Assembly (NCBI GenBank): GCA_016868375.1
Contig: VGHA01000028.1
Span: 1 to 36,826 of the forward strand
Direction: 5' to 3'
Length of the DNA: 36,826 nt
From: Betaproteobacteria bacterium
GTDB lineage: Bacteria; Pseudomonadota; Gammaproteobacteria; Burkholderiales; Burkholderiaceae_E
Position numbers and translations under genes: made by a program. The notes beneath the pieces were generated by a model that did not search any database, was not told the origin of the DNA, and saw only the letters and a program-made list of their open reading frames with translations. Every line of letters starts with the position of its first letter. The first letter of the stretch is position 1. Shown one piece after another: positions 25,286-34,306 of this stretch.

Positions 25286-28200
25286 TCACTGTCGTGTTTC
25301 AACCTGCTCCAGTGGTTCGTTGGCGACGACCCGACGCTGCGGACGCTTACGCGCCGGGCGTGGTGCAATCGGCTCAACAGCGGCTTCTGGCTGAGCAGAT
25401 CCTGCTGCCGTTTCAACCCACTGCAAGCCCGCACGGTTGACGATTGCCTCGAGGTCCTCGCGCGCGGGGGCGGGCGGTGCTGCCGTAGCGGGCTCGACAG
25501 ATTGAACTGGTGCCGCCATGGATTGCGGCTCGACAGAGGCTGGCTGCGCTTGCGGAACTGCGAGCGTCATCGTTGGTGCGGCCTGCTGAGGTATCTCGAC
25601 CGACTCGGCTGGCGCTGGGCTCGGCGTCGCCACGGCTGCCGGCACCGCAGCCACGGCAGGAGCTTGCACCTGGGCTGGGGCTTCGTGCTGCGCAGGCTCG
25701 GCTGCCGCCGAAGGCGACGGCGCCGCCGATGAGGGCGAGGTCGTTGAGGGCGAGGTCGTTGAGGGCGAGGTCGTTGAGGGCGTCGCCTCGGTAGTGACCG
25801 TAGCAATCACGGCCGCGGCGGCGACCGGTACCGCAGCGACGCCTGCGCCCGCGGGACCAGTCGCGGTCGCCGCCGGCACGGCCGCAACGGCTGCCGAGCC
25901 AACCGGCGCCGTTGCAGCGGTTGTGCTTGACGGTGCGGCGACCGGTGACGCGGCCTGCGGTGCTGCGCCTGCATCCACCGAGACGCCGTCCGCTGACACA
26001 CCTTGGCCTGCGCCCGCAGCGTCGGCTCCCTCGCCGCGATCGCGACGTCCGCCACGACGCCGGCGGCTCCGACGGCGGCCTTCACCATCACTCGATTCGT
26101 CGGCAGAGGGCGGAGCAGAGGCAGGCACGCCACCCTGAGCCAACTGCGGCGCCACCATGTTCGATGCGCCGCCAGTCGGCAGCGGAGCGCCTGTGGCATC
26201 CGGCGGAAGGTTGGCTGCGGCAGCCGCGACCGCCTGCTCGGCGGACGGGCGTACGACCTGCCGCTCGCGACGGCCGTCTCGATTGTCCTGCGAGTCGCGC
26301 TGATCCTGACCGTCGCGACGATCGCGCGTCTCGCGCGGTTCGCGTCCCTCGCCTCCTTCCGGCCGCTGATCCCGTCCGCCATCACGGCCATCGCGCCGAT
26401 CGCGACCTTCGCGATTGTCCCGAGCCTCACGGCCTTCCCGAGCCTCGCGACCTTCGCGCTGGTCGCGACCTTCCCGACTCTCTCGGCCTTCTCTGGAGCC
26501 ACGGCCATCGCGGCCGCCCCCTGAGCGACCATTACGACCCTCGTTACGCTCACCCCGGCCACGGCGACTGCTGTCATCGCCCCGTGAATCAGCCGCCGGC
26601 GCCGGCGCATTGCTGACTGCAGCGGATGCCTCGTTGGCCGGCGGTGCTGCATGCGCTTCATTGGCCGGTTTGCGGCGGAACCATCCGAAAATCTTGCCAA
26701 TCAATCCGTCTTGCGTGGGGGCGGGCTGCACGGGCTTGGCGGGCGCACCGGTTGGCGCGGGCACTGCGGTAGCGGCTTTGCGCTCTTCGCGTGGCGGTGC
26801 TGCCGGGGGGGGCGGCTGATCCGGGGTAACCGATCGGACGGCGGCCTCCTGCTTGGCCTTCGACGGCTCAAGCCGTGATTCGAAGTAGGCATTGTCATCG
26901 GCCGGTGCTTCGGCGATGGCGTAGCTTGCGCGGTAGTTTGCGAGGCGGTCATCATCATGACGTACGCGCTCGAGCCGGTAGTGGGGCGTTTCGAGGTGCC
27001 GGTTAGGCACCAGGATGATTTCCACTTTGTGACGCGCCTCGAGCTTCGCGACCTCGGAGCGCTTTTCGTTCAGCAGGTACGTGGCAACCTCAACCGGGAT
27101 CTGCACCCAAACGGCCGCAGTGCTCTCCTTCATCGACTCTTCCTGCACCATTCGCAGGACGTGCAGCGCGGACGACTCGGTATCGCGGATCACGCCCGTT
27201 CCGTTACAACGCGGGCAGGTGATGTGTGTACCTTCATTGAGCGCGGGACGCAGGCGCTGGCGGGAAAGCTCCATCAGGCCAAAACGCGAAATCTTGCCGG
27301 TCTGGACGCGAGCACGGTCGTAGTGAAGCGCCTCTTTCAGCCGCTGCTCGACCTCGCGCTGGTTTTTGGCGCTCTCCATATCGATGAAGTCGATGACGAT
27401 GAGGCCACCCAGGTCGCGCAGGCGCATTTGCCTTGCCGCTTCATCAGCTGCCTCAAGGTTCGTGCGAAGTGCGGTTTCTTCGATATCAGCGCCTTTGGTC
27501 GCCCGCGCCGAATTGACGTCGATGGCCACCAGCGCCTCGGTGTGGTCGATAACCACCGACCCACCCGACGGCAGAGGGACCACGCGCGAGAATGCCGACT
27601 CGATCTGATGCTCGATCTGAAAGCGCGAGAACAGGGGCACATCGTCGCGATAGCGCTTCACACGGTTGACCGTGTCGGGCATGACATGCGCCATGAACTG
27701 CCGGGCCTGCTCGGCGATGTCATCGGTGTCGATCAGGATTTCGCCGATGTCGGGCGTGAAGTAGTCGCGAATGGCACGGATGACCAGACTCGACTCCTGA
27801 TAAATCAGGAATGGGCCCGGCGCAGAGCCTGCCGCGCTCTCAATGGCGCCCCAGAGCTTGAGGAGATAGTTCAGGTCCCACTGCAACTCTTCCGCGCTGC
27901 GGCCAATGCCCGCGGTTCGCGCGATCAGGCTCATGCCCGCCGGATGCTCGAGCTTCTCCATGGTCTCGCGCAATTCCTGCCGGTCTTCCCCTTCGACCCG
28001 ACGCGACACGCCACCGCCGCGGGGATTGTTCGGCATCAGCACAAGGTAGCGGCCCGCCAGCGAGATGAACGTGGTAAGCGCAGCTCCTTTGTTGCCGCGC
28101 TCTTCCTTTTCCACCTGGACGATGAGTTCCTGGCCTTCGCTGACCGCGTCCTGTATGCGCGACCGGGCATCGGCACCCTGCTTGAAGAAGGCCTTCGAAA

Positions 28201-28417
28201 TTTCTTTGAAGGGCAGGAACCCGTGACGCTCTTCGCCGTAATTGACGAAGCAGGCCTCGAGGCTGGGCTCGACCCGGGTGATGATGCCTTTGTAGATATT
28301 GCTCTTACGGTTTTCGCGGCCAGCGGATTCGATATCGATATCGATCAGTTTCTGGCCATCGACGATGGCAACGCGCAGTTCTTCTGCGTGCGTTGCGTTA
28401 AACAGCATTCGCTTCAT
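25286..28417 (-). CDS. rne: Ribonuclease E
   Basis: This 1043-residue endoribonuclease starts rRNA processing and mRNA decay at the inner membrane. It begins [18 protein letters not shown]; longer upstream reading adds 49 unrelated residues. The S1 RNA-binding domain is at about 38-120. Catalytic aspartates are Asp300 (VAID) and Asp343 (IDFIDME), corresponding to Asp303 and Asp346 of E. coli, and the zinc link is CPRCNGTG (Cys401, Cys404). After the catalytic half, [13 protein letters not shown] (571-583) is an amphipathic segment likely to bind membrane. Residues 612-720 are an Arg/Gly/Asp/Glu repeat region expected to bind RNA. A long Ala/Pro/Ser/Thr linker follows, and the C-terminus has GLQWVET, resembling a conserved betaproteobacterial microdomain that may dock degradosome partners. 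Catalytic-half features are firm; tail roles are inferred. Confidence 0.95.
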   Translation of the reverse strand: MKRMLFNATHAEELRVAIVDGQKLIDIDIESAGRENRKSNIYKGIITRVEPSLEACFVNYGEERHGFLPFKEISKAFFKQGADARSRIQDAVSEGQELIVQVEKEERGNKGAALTTFISLAGRYLVLMPNNPRGGGVSRRVEGEDRQELRETMEKLEHPAGMSLIARTAGIGRSAEELQWDLNYLLKLWGAIESAAGSAPGPFLIYQESSLVIRAIRDYFTPDIGEILIDTDDIAEQARQFMAHVMPDTVNRVKRYRDDVPLFSRFQIEHQIESAFSRVVPLPSGGSVVIDHTEALVAIDVNSARATKGADIEETALRTNLEAADEAARQMRLRDLGGLIVIDFIDMESAKNQREVEQRLKEALHYDRARVQTGKISRFGLMELSRQRLRPALNEGTHITCPRCNGTGVIRDTESSALHVLRMVQEESMKESTAAVWVQIPVEVATYLLNEKRSEVAKLEARHKVEIILVPNRHLETPHYRLERVRHDDDRLANYRASYAIAEAPADDNAYFESRLEPSKAKQEAAVRSVTPDQPPPPAAPPREERKAATAVPAPTGAPAKPVQPAPTQDGLIGKIFGWFRRKPANEAHAAPPANEASAAVSNAPAPAADSRGDDSSRRGRGERNEGRNGRSGGGRDGRGSREGRESREGRDQREGREAREGREARDNREGRDRRDGRDGGRDQRPEGGEGREPRETRDRRDGQDQRDSQDNRDGRRERQVVRPSAEQAVAAAAANLPPDATGAPLPTGGASNMVAPQLAQGGVPASAPPSADESSDGEGRRRSRRRRGGRRDRGEGADAAGAGQGVSADGVSVDAGAAPQAASPVAAPSSTTAATAPVGSAAVAAVPAATATGPAGAGVAAVPVAAAAVIATVTTEATPSTTSPSTTSPSTTSPSSAAPSPSAAAEPAQHEAPAQVQAPAVAAVPAAVATPSPAPAESVEIPQQAAPTMTLAVPQAQPASVEPQSMAAPVQSVEPATAAPPAPAREDLEAIVNRAGLQWVETAAGSAQPEAAVEPIAPRPARKRPQRRVVANEPLEQVETRQ
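25731..25781. repeat. 15-base tandem repeat inside the RNase E tail
   Basis: GAGGGCGAGGTCGTT occurs three times head to tail (25731-25745, 25746-25760, 25761-25775), followed by a partial copy GAGGGC. On the coding strand it encodes repeated TTSPS units in the disordered linker. Being a multiple of three, copy-number change would keep the frame. Confidence 0.9.
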
Positions 28418-28948
28418 GCGAAGGTCTCCCGCGCGAAAGAGGCGTGGCCTCGCGCAGCAACCAGCAGGGATGCGAACGGAAGGAAGAAGCGGGGGTTCAG
28501 TGCCGACGTCGGTGTGCGCTCTGCGCAACCGATATAAGGTTCCAGTCGAACGCCGGCATGCCAAATCGCCACTCGCCCGGATCGGGCCTAGCGGGGTGTG
28601 ACATCGAGATCGGTTGTTTCACCTGGAATCCGGTTTGGTGCGGCCCGCAACTGGCGGTCCGCCTGAACGCTTCTCTGAAGATTTCGCATCGACCTGCGCG
28701 CCGCCAGCGTGAACCGGCAAGCCGCCCGTCATTGTTCTTCCTGTCGGATACGTGGCGCAACAATCAAGGCCAACGCGTTTTGAACTGACCGGTAGAATCT
28801 CCGGAATAGTGTTCCGGGACAGATTTCCGATCGGGATCGACCGCGTCCGGTTCCGACTCTGGCGGGACCCTATTTGGTCCGCTCGCCATGAAGCGGGACT
28901 CCGGATACTGGATGCCGGGCCGGTATACGACCTTGAAAGTATAGCAAC
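28418..28948. other. Divergent rne/rluC control region, about 530 bases without a gene
   Basis: This is the only gene-free stretch above 300 bases. No open frame here has a recognisable product. In E. coli and relatives rne and rluC are also divergent, and the long rne 5' leader is the site of autoregulation by RNase E. Here the rne-proximal part contains a perfect palindrome CCGACGTCGG (28503-28512), about 90 bases before the rne start. The rluC-proximal part contains TAGAAT (28793-28798) as a possible -10 without a good -35, an inverted repeat just downstream, and GGACC-ctattt-GGTCC (28865-28880). Start sites cannot be fixed from sequence alone. Confidence 0.6.
28801..28817. repeat. Inverted repeat downstream of a -10-like hexamer in the rne/rluC gap
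   Basis: CCGGAA-tagtg-TTCCGG is a perfect 6+6 inverted repeat that begins two bases after TAGAAT (28793-28798). If TAGAAT is a plus-strand -10 element, the repeat covers the transcription start and could be an operator or an initial hairpin in the rluC leader. The missing -35 keeps confidence low. Confidence 0.4.
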
Positions 28949-30052
28949 TTGAACGGTTTGCGTCCAAAACCTGAAGTTCGATCTGCATCAGATTCTTCGC
29001 CAGAGGCCGAACCGCTGCGGGCGTCAACGTTGATGGTTGATCAGGATCATCACGGGCAGCGACTCGACAATTTTCTGATCCGGGTCTGCCGCGGGGTGCC
29101 GAAATCGCATGTGTATCGGCTGATCCGCAGCGGTCAGGTTCGGGTCAACGGTGGACGGGTTGACGCGGATCGCCGCCTTGAGCAGGGCGACAAGATCCGA
29201 ATCCCGCCGATCCGTCTGACCGAATCAACCGGACTCGAGCAGTCGCTTTCGCTGGGCGCAAGCCGGCCAGCGGCCGTGCCCCGGAGGTTCGTTCCGCCAG
29301 TGGTTCACGAGGACGAACACTTGATTGTGCTCAACAAGCCAGCGGGGCTTGCGGTTCATGGGGGGAGCGGCATTGCGCTTGGCGTCATTGAAGCACTCAG
29401 AGCGCAGCGCCCCGATGCGCGCTTTCTGGAGCTGGCCCACCGGCTGGATCGTGAGACATCCGGGGCGTTGCTGGTAGCGTGCCGTCGGCCAGCGCTGTTG
29501 GCGCTGCAGCAGCAGTTTCGCGACCGCCGAACGCTCAAGGTTTATCTGGCCATCGTCGCTGGGCGCTGGCCGTTGCGAACCAAGCTCATTCGCCATCCGC
29601 TGCGAAGGCTTGCGGCACCTGACGGCGATCGCCGGGTGGTCGTTGACGACGATGGCCGCGAGGCCCAGACACGAGTCACCGGCCTCGCGCGTTTCTCCCT
29701 TGAGGGCCTGGGCGAGTTCTCGCTGGTCATGGCGCAGCTCGACACGGGGCGTACCCACCAGATCCGCGTCCATCTGGCCCAGGAGGGAATGCCAATTGCC
29801 GGTGATGACAAATACGGCGATTTCGCGCTTAACCGGCAGCTTGCCAAGCGCGGCCTTCGCAGGATGTTTCTCCATGCGTGGCGCCTGGAATGCGAGCATC
29901 CGGGCGGCGCTGCGCGGCTGCGCATGCGGGTTGACCCGGGGCCGGATTTCGCAGCACTGATCACCACGGCTACCGGGTCTGCTCCGGACTGGAACCGACT
30001 GACCAATCCGAGGCCGCACCATGCAACCACTGAATCAGAGTCTCCTGAATGA
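28949..30052 (+). CDS. rluC: 23S rRNA pseudouridine synthase RluC-like
   Basis: This 367-residue enzyme belongs to the RluA family; RluC makes pseudouridines at 955, 2504 and 2580 of 23S rRNA in E. coli. An N-terminal S4 domain (about 38-90, with GQRLDNFLIRVCRGVPKSHVYRLI) is followed by the catalytic domain with AHRLDRETSG, where Asp167 is the nucleophile, and GRTHQIRVHL. Start choice is uncertain: TTG 28949 follows an in-frame stop closely and gives a 28-residue leader similar in length to Burkholderiales RluC, whereas ATG 29033 starts just before the S4 domain. The divergent position next to rne supports RluC over RluA or RluD. It overlaps the HAD phosphatase gene by 4 bases (ATGA). Confidence 0.92.
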   Translation: MNGLRPKPEVRSASDSSPEAEPLRASTLMVDQDHHGQRLDNFLIRVCRGVPKSHVYRLIRSGQVRVNGGRVDADRRLEQGDKIRIPPIRLTESTGLEQSLSLGASRPAAVPRRFVPPVVHEDEHLIVLNKPAGLAVHGGSGIALGVIEALRAQRPDARFLELAHRLDRETSGALLVACRRPALLALQQQFRDRRTLKVYLAIVAGRWPLRTKLIRHPLRRLAAPDGDRRVVVDDDGREAQTRVTGLARFSLEGLGEFSLVMAQLDTGRTHQIRVHLAQEGMPIAGDDKYGDFALNRQLAKRGLRRMFLHAWRLECEHPGGAARLRMRVDPGPDFAALITTATGSAPDWNRLTNPRPHHATTESESPE

Positions 30053-30750
30053 GTTCCGCAGACTTGAAGCTAGTTGTCTTTGACTGGGACGGTACGCTGG
30101 TTGATTCAACCCGCGCAATTGTCATCGCAATGCAGCACGCGGCGGCGGATTTGGGGCTTCCCGTGCCCTCATCACGGCAAGCGGCCCACGTGATCGGCCT
30201 GGGGCTGCACGATGCGCTGCGCCTTGCAGTCCCCGCACTGACTGCCGAACGGCTGCCCGCTTACATCGAGCGATATCGCGTTCACTACCTGTCGCGGGAC
30301 GCCCAACTGGGCGCTTTTGAAGGCATCGAGCTCATGCTGGATGCGCTTGAGCAGGCCGGGGTTGCCATGGCGGTGGCAACGGGCAAGTCCCGCCAGGGGC
30401 TGGACCGCGCGCTGTCTCAGTTTGATTGGCGTCGCAGGTTCGTTGCCACCCGATGTGCTGACGAGGGCGAGCCCAAGCCGCACCCCTGGATGCTTGAAGA
30501 TCTGGCCCTGGAGTTGGGGGTTGAACCGGCCGGCATGCTGATGGTTGGCGACACCACCCATGATCTTGGGATGGCCCGTGCGGCCGGCGCATCGGCAATT
30601 GGGGTCACTTACGGTGCGCATGACCGCGCACAGTTGTTGCTCGAGCCGGCACTGGCGCTGGTCGACGATGTACCGTCGCTGCGCGATCAGTTGTTCAGTC
30701 GCCTTGTTGCGCCCGATCGGCGATCGCCGCCCACCGGGGGCCCGCGATGA
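30049..30750 (+). CDS. HAD-family phosphatase (phosphoglycolate phosphatase-like)
   Basis: This 233-residue hydrolase has all four HAD motifs: VVFDWDGTLVDST with nucleophile Asp12 and acid/base Asp14, the AVATGKSRQGL Thr motif, the GEPKPHP Lys motif, and MVGDTTHDLGMARAAG with the metal-binding Asp pair. An alpha-helical cap lies between motifs I and II, as in phosphoglycolate phosphatase Gph, but substrate range in this subfamily is broad. It lies between rluC and a Rieske gene, with ATGA overlaps on both sides, an arrangement also found in other Burkholderiales. The last dozen residues (RSPPTGGPR) are a variable tail. Confidence 0.88.
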   Translation: MSSADLKLVVFDWDGTLVDSTRAIVIAMQHAAADLGLPVPSSRQAAHVIGLGLHDALRLAVPALTAERLPAYIERYRVHYLSRDAQLGAFEGIELMLDALEQAGVAMAVATGKSRQGLDRALSQFDWRRRFVATRCADEGEPKPHPWMLEDLALELGVEPAGMLMVGDTTHDLGMARAAGASAIGVTYGAHDRAQLLLEPALALVDDVPSLRDQLFSRLVAPDRRSPPTGGPR

Positions 30751-31151
30751 ATAAAGGTGCAGTGTCTCAGGCCGTTGGCGCGCACCACCGAATTTGCCGG
30801 TCAGACGAATTGTCCGATGGCGGCACCGGCGTTCGCTTTGAGTGGGTGTCTGACACGGGCGAGCGGCAGTCGGCTTTTGTGATTCGGCATGCCGGTGTGG
30901 TGACCGCTTATCTGAACCAGTGCGCCCATGTGCCGGTCGAGCTTGACTGGCAACCGGGCGTTTTTCTCGACGACGAGGGCAAGTTTCTGGTGTGCGCCAC
31001 GCACGGCGCGGTCTATCGTCCGTCGGATGGCCGTTGCATGGGTGGGCCTTGTCGGGGTCGTGGTTTGAAGTCTGTGCCATGCTATGAGTTTAAAGGATCG
31101 GTATACGCAGGCCTCGAACCGGCCGCTCGCCACTTAAATCAACATGAATGA
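30747..31151 (+). CDS. Rieske [2Fe-2S] domain protein
   Basis: This 134-residue soluble protein has the two Rieske ligand pairs: C59-A-H61 (QCAHVPVEL) and C83-A-T-H86 (VCATHGAVY). The spacing of 21 residues between pairs suits a ferredoxin-type Rieske protein. A C-terminal GGPCRGRGLKSVPCYEF matches the family's closing strand. There is no signal peptide or catalytic oxygenase domain, so it is likely an electron carrier or a redox partner of unknown target. It overlaps the HAD gene by 4 bases and the S49 peptidase gene by 8 bases, so it is in the same transcript. Confidence 0.88.
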   Translation: MNKGAVSQAVGAHHRICRSDELSDGGTGVRFEWVSDTGERQSAFVIRHAGVVTAYLNQCAHVPVELDWQPGVFLDDEGKFLVCATHGAVYRPSDGRCMGGPCRGRGLKSVPCYEFKGSVYAGLEPAARHLNQHE

Positions 31152-32145
31152 CGCTCCTTCCTCCCCCTCCGGCAGTTCTGCAAGCCCCTCCTCCCCGGCA
31201 AACCCGCCATCGTCCGAGCGATTGATTCTTGAGCGAGTGCTGCTGGCTACTGTCGAGGAGCAGCGGCGTGCCCGCCGTTGGAAGATTTTTTTCCGGTTTG
31301 CCTGGATGGCGCTGGTGCTTGTCGCTGCGCTGCTCTGGTACAAAGGTGCGGCGGGACCACACCTTGGAGGTCCGGGCCGCCACACGGCGCTGGTGGATAT
31401 CCGCGGCCTGATTGATTCCGAAGGCGAAGCTTCGGCCGAAAACATTGTTGATTCGCTGCGCGCCGCATTTCTCGACCCGCGGACGGCAGGGGTTGTCATC
31501 CGAATCAGCAGCCCAGGCGGCAGTCCAGTGCAGTCGGGCATCATCCACCAGGAAATTCTCCGGCTGCGAGGCAAGCATCCCGACACGCCGGTTCACGCGG
31601 TCGTCGAAGAGGTTTGTGCATCAGGCGGGTACTACATTGCAGCCGCCGCAGACCGCATCTACGTCGACCAGGCCAGCCTGATTGGATCGATTGGCGTACT
31701 GATGGATGGCTTCGGTTTTGTCGACACCATGAAAAAGCTTGGCGTCGAACGAAGGCTGCTGACCGCAGGCGATAACAAGGCGTTTCTCGACAGCTTCTCG
31801 CCCGCCTCGCCCCAGCAACGCGAACACGCGCAGAAGATGCTGAACGAAATCCATCAGCAGTTCATTGACGCGGTGAAATCCGGGCGGGGTGAGCGATTGA
31901 AGGACGACCCGCAGATATTTTCAGGTCAGGTCTGGACCGGTGCGCGCAGTGTCGAGCTTGGTCTGGCGGACGGCTTGGGTTCGCTCACCTATGTGGCTCG
32001 CGAAGTGGTCCAGGCCGAAGACATCGTTGACTTTTCGCGCCATGAAAATCTCGCCGACCGCCTTGCGCGTCGTCTTGGCGCTCAGGCCGCGCAGTCGCTG
32101 GCGCTTGCTGTCAGAAGCCTGACCGAAACGCTGCGGCTTCGCTAA
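31144..32145 (+). CDS. S49 family peptidase (SppA/SohB-like signal peptide peptidase)
   Basis: This 333-residue membrane-anchored serine protease has a Ser/Pro-rich cytoplasmic N-terminus (1-24), one hydrophobic segment (about 49-66, FFRFAWMALVLVAALLWY), and an S49 domain. The nucleophile is Ser160 in EEVCASGGYYIA and the general base is likely Lys212 in DNKAFLDSFSP; SSPGGSPVQSG (122-132) and IGSIGVLMDG are conserved. At this length it is the short, single-domain type rather than the 610-residue double-domain SppA, and would assemble into an oligomer that degrades cleaved signal peptides or membrane fragments. It starts within the Rieske gene and its TAA overlaps the convergent methylase gene by 4 bases. 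Confidence 0.92.
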   Translation: MNDAPSSPSGSSASPSSPANPPSSERLILERVLLATVEEQRRARRWKIFFRFAWMALVLVAALLWYKGAAGPHLGGPGRHTALVDIRGLIDSEGEASAENIVDSLRAAFLDPRTAGVVIRISSPGGSPVQSGIIHQEILRLRGKHPDTPVHAVVEEVCASGGYYIAAAADRIYVDQASLIGSIGVLMDGFGFVDTMKKLGVERRLLTAGDNKAFLDSFSPASPQQREHAQKMLNEIHQQFIDAVKSGRGERLKDDPQIFSGQVWTGARSVELGLADGLGSLTYVAREVVQAEDIVDFSRHENLADRLARRLGAQAAQSLALAVRSLTETLRLR

Positions 32146-32909
32146 CGGGAACGCGCTGGCTTGCCACCGGGCTTGCGGCCCGTTGGTGGTGCAAGTAATC
32201 CGAACACTGTTGGCACCCTGGGAAGCGCCGGCCGCCTGGTGCGCCAGTCGGCGATTGACGCCATCTGGATGGATTCCTCAGGCAGCGTCAAGGCCGACGC
32301 GACCAGCAGCCGGGTCTCCGAAGACAAAGCGGTTACCAGCGTCTCAAACAACGCCTGGTTTCGATAGGGCGTTTCAATCATCAGGACTGTTTCGCCCAGC
32401 CGCGCGGATCGTTGTTCCAACTCGCGGGCTGCCTGAAGTCTGGCGTCCGGTTGCTGAGGAAGGTATCCCGCGAATGAGAACGCCTGGCCGCCCAGGCCGC
32501 TTGCCATGAGGGCAAGAAGGATTGAACTTGGACCGATCAGTGGCCTCACGGGTATGCCTCGCTGATGCGCCAGGGCAACCAGCGGTGCACCAGGATCGGC
32601 CACAGCCGGGCATCCTGCTTCTGACAGCAGCCCTACGTCGCGTCCCGACATCAGCGGCTTCAGCAGTTCGGGTAGGGCGGCGGCCGGTGTGTGCTCATTC
32701 AGCTCGCGGATCTCGATTTCCTGGATCGGGCGCTGCAGCGGCAGCAGCTTCAAGAAGGCGCGCGCTGTCTTGGCATTTTCGGCAATCAGGCAGTCCAGGG
32801 CCGCGGCGACGTTTATCGTATCGAGCGGCAGACAACGCTTCGGATCAGAGCCATCGCCAAGCGGCGTCGGAATCAGCCAGAGACGGCCGAGTTCGGTAGC
32901 CGTGTTCAC
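32142..32909 (-). CDS. RsmI-like tetrapyrrole methylase-fold SAM methyltransferase
   Basis: This 255-residue protein belongs to the RsmI (16S rRNA C1402 2'-O-methyltransferase) / uroporphyrin methylase fold. It opens LWLIPTPLGDGS rather than the canonical ATPIGNLGD, and the usual AEDTR motif reads AENAK, but VGLLSEAGCPAVADPGAPLVALAHQ and LIGPSSILLALMASG are well conserved. It is probably the RsmI paralogue often found beside yceF in betaproteobacteria, not the housekeeping enzyme; its target is not established. The GTG start overlaps the yceF-like stop as GTGA, so the two are coupled. The C-terminal basic tail GRKPGGKPARSR could contact RNA. Confidence 0.83.
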   Translation of the reverse strand: MNTATELGRLWLIPTPLGDGSDPKRCLPLDTINVAAALDCLIAENAKTARAFLKLLPLQRPIQEIEIRELNEHTPAAALPELLKPLMSGRDVGLLSEAGCPAVADPGAPLVALAHQRGIPVRPLIGPSSILLALMASGLGGQAFSFAGYLPQQPDARLQAARELEQRSARLGETVLMIETPYRNQALFETLVTALSSETRLLVASALTLPEESIQMASIADWRTRRPALPRVPTVFGLLAPPTGRKPGGKPARSR

Positions 32910-33511
32910 CGGGCTTGCGCCGGTGACCCTGGGATTTGAATGCCCGCTTCGCGAAGTTGCCTGGATAGGGCAATTAACGGAAGCCCGACAATTGCCGTCG
33001 GGTCGCTGGATTCAATCGCATCCAACAAGCTGATTCCCAGCCCCTCGCACTTGGCAGCGCCGGCACAATCGTAAGGGGTTTCGGCAAACAGATACGACTC
33101 GATTTCAGCGTCTGTCAGGGTCCGAAAGCGCACCCGCGTGTCGACCGTGATGGCCCGCTCGAATCCGTCACTGCGTCGAACCAGCGACATCGACGTGTGA
33201 AACACAAGTTCGCGGCCGGAAGCGGCGCGCAGCTGAGCGACCGCGCGTTCGTGAGAGCCTGGCTTGCCGATGGACTGCATTCCGTCAAGGGTAGCGGTTT
33301 GATCGGATCCGATCACCACGGCGTCGGGGAAGCGGCTGGCGACCGCAGCGGCCTTCTCAATCGACAGTCGCAGAGACAGTGGCCCGGGGCGCTCACCAGG
33401 AAGGGCGGTCTCGTCGATGCCAGGCGGTACCACGTCGTAGGGCACGTGAAGCCGATCAAGCAACTCGCGGCGATAGCGGGAAGTGGATGCAAGAATGAGT
33501 TTCATCGACAT
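32906..33511 (-). CDS. yceF: Maf/YceF-family nucleotide pyrophosphatase
   Basis: This 201-residue pyrophosphatase has the Maf N-terminal ASTSRYRRELLDRL and the catalytic GSDQTAT with Asp70. The GSDQ form, together with the position next to yceD-rpmF-plsX-fabH, indicates the YceF branch, which hydrolyses 7-methyl-GTP, rather than the septum-site Maf acting on dTTP/UTP. The end ADDPTAIVGLPL-type segment is present as SSDPTAIVGLPLIAL. It diverges from yceD with only 17 bases between start codons, so the promoters must overlap the coding regions or lie in this very short gap. Confidence 0.9.
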   Translation of the reverse strand: MSMKLILASTSRYRRELLDRLHVPYDVVPPGIDETALPGERPGPLSLRLSIEKAAAVASRFPDAVVIGSDQTATLDGMQSIGKPGSHERAVAQLRAASGRELVFHTSMSLVRRSDGFERAITVDTRVRFRTLTDAEIESYLFAETPYDCAGAAKCEGLGISLLDAIESSDPTAIVGLPLIALSRQLREAGIQIPGSPAQAR

Positions 33512-33528
33512 ATGATAAAAAGAATCAA

Positions 33529-34059
33529 ATGCCGACGAAAATCGACGCCTTCGAGTTCACCCGGGCCGGACGCAGCGCTGAAGGGTGCGAGCCGTTGGCG
33601 TCGCTCGTCCGCCTGGCGTCGCTTCTGGCAGAGCCTGCCGGCGAGCTCGTCTGGCGCCTCGACGGCTGGCGGCAACGCGACGCCTCCAATAACGAACAAA
33701 TGGTTGCGCGACTGCTTGCAAGCGCAACGGTGGGCATGCGTTGCGGTCGTTGCCTGGGCGTGGTGGCCATTCCCATCGCAATCGATCGCGCGTTTCTGCT
33801 GGTTCGGGACGAAGCCGAGGCCGCAGCGCTCGATGAATCGGAGGATGACGTCGACGTCCTGGTTGCGTCGCGCCAGTTCTCCGTTGACGATCTTTTGGAA
33901 GACGAATCAATTCTTGCATTGCCCCCGGCTGTAGCGCACGCTCAGTGCCAGCGGCCCGTGGGTGCAGGTGCCGCGGCCGCCAGCGAGACAGAGGCCGAAG
34001 AGGAGCGACCGTCTCCCTTTGCCGCACTCGCCTCGCTGAAGCGAAAATCCACTCCGTGA
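33529..34059 (+). CDS. yceD: YceD family protein (DUF177), 23S rRNA accumulation factor
   Basis: This 176-residue protein has the family's central paired cysteines, CGRCLG (Cys72 and Cys75), then FLLVRDEAEA and the acidic block DESEDDVDVL, and ends with LPPAVAHAQC and FAALASLKRK. YceD is required for normal 23S rRNA accumulation in E. coli and is nearly always immediately upstream of rpmF. That arrangement is kept here. The start at 33529 is 17 bases from the divergent yceF start. Confidence 0.9.
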   Translation: MPTKIDAFEFTRAGRSAEGCEPLASLVRLASLLAEPAGELVWRLDGWRQRDASNNEQMVARLLASATVGMRCGRCLGVVAIPIAIDRAFLLVRDEAEAAALDESEDDVDVLVASRQFSVDDLLEDESILALPPAVAHAQCQRPVGAGAAAASETEAEEERPSPFAALASLKRKSTP

Positions 34060-34065
34060 TACCAT
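34057..34065 (+). promoter_or_regulatory. Candidate extended -10 promoter in front of rpmF
   Basis: TG-A-TACCAT at 34057-34065 resembles an extended -10 element and lies at the yceD stop, 28 bases before the rpmF ATG. A weak -35 (CTGAAG, 34036-34041) is 18 bases upstream. An internal promoter for rpmF-plsX-fab genes is known in other proteobacteria, which is the main reason to list it. Confidence 0.3.
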
Positions 34066-34092
34066 CGCGGGTTTACTTTTGCGGAGCAAAAG

Positions 34093-34275
34093 ATGGCCGT
34101 TCAGCAGAACAAGAAGTCGCCCTCGAAGCGCGGCATGCACCGGGCACACGACTTTCTGTCGGCGCCGCCCCTTGCGGTTGAGCCCACCACCGGCGAGGCC
34201 CACATGCGTCACCACATCAGCCCCACCGGTTACTACCGCGGCAAGAAAATCATCAAGACCAAGACTGACGAGTGA
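34093..34275 (+). CDS. rpmF: 50S ribosomal protein L32
   Basis: This 60-residue basic ribosomal protein has the L32 signature [20 protein letters not shown] followed by [14 protein letters not shown]. The zinc-binding cysteines found in some L32 proteins are absent, as is usual for this group of proteobacteria. A ribosome site GCGGAGC sits 6 bases ahead of the ATG. It lies between yceD and plsX, linking ribosome and membrane-lipid synthesis genes. Confidence 0.97.
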   Translation: MAVQQNKKSPSKRGMHRAHDFLSAPPLAVEPTTGEAHMRHHISPTGYYRGKKIIKTKTDE

Positions 34276-34306
34276 TTCCCGCGCCTGAGCGCGGACCCCG
34301 TCTGTC

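Noticed and set aside
25088..25732. Plus-strand 214-codon frame with Arg-rich C-terminus opposite moaA and the rne end
   Set aside because: It is antisense to the start of moaA and to the low-complexity RNase E tail, which explains its repetitive composition.
26957..28537. Long plus-strand open frame (526 codons) opposite rne
   Set aside because: It is antisense to the highly conserved catalytic half of RNase E, has no recognisable motif and reflects low stop frequency in GC-rich DNA.
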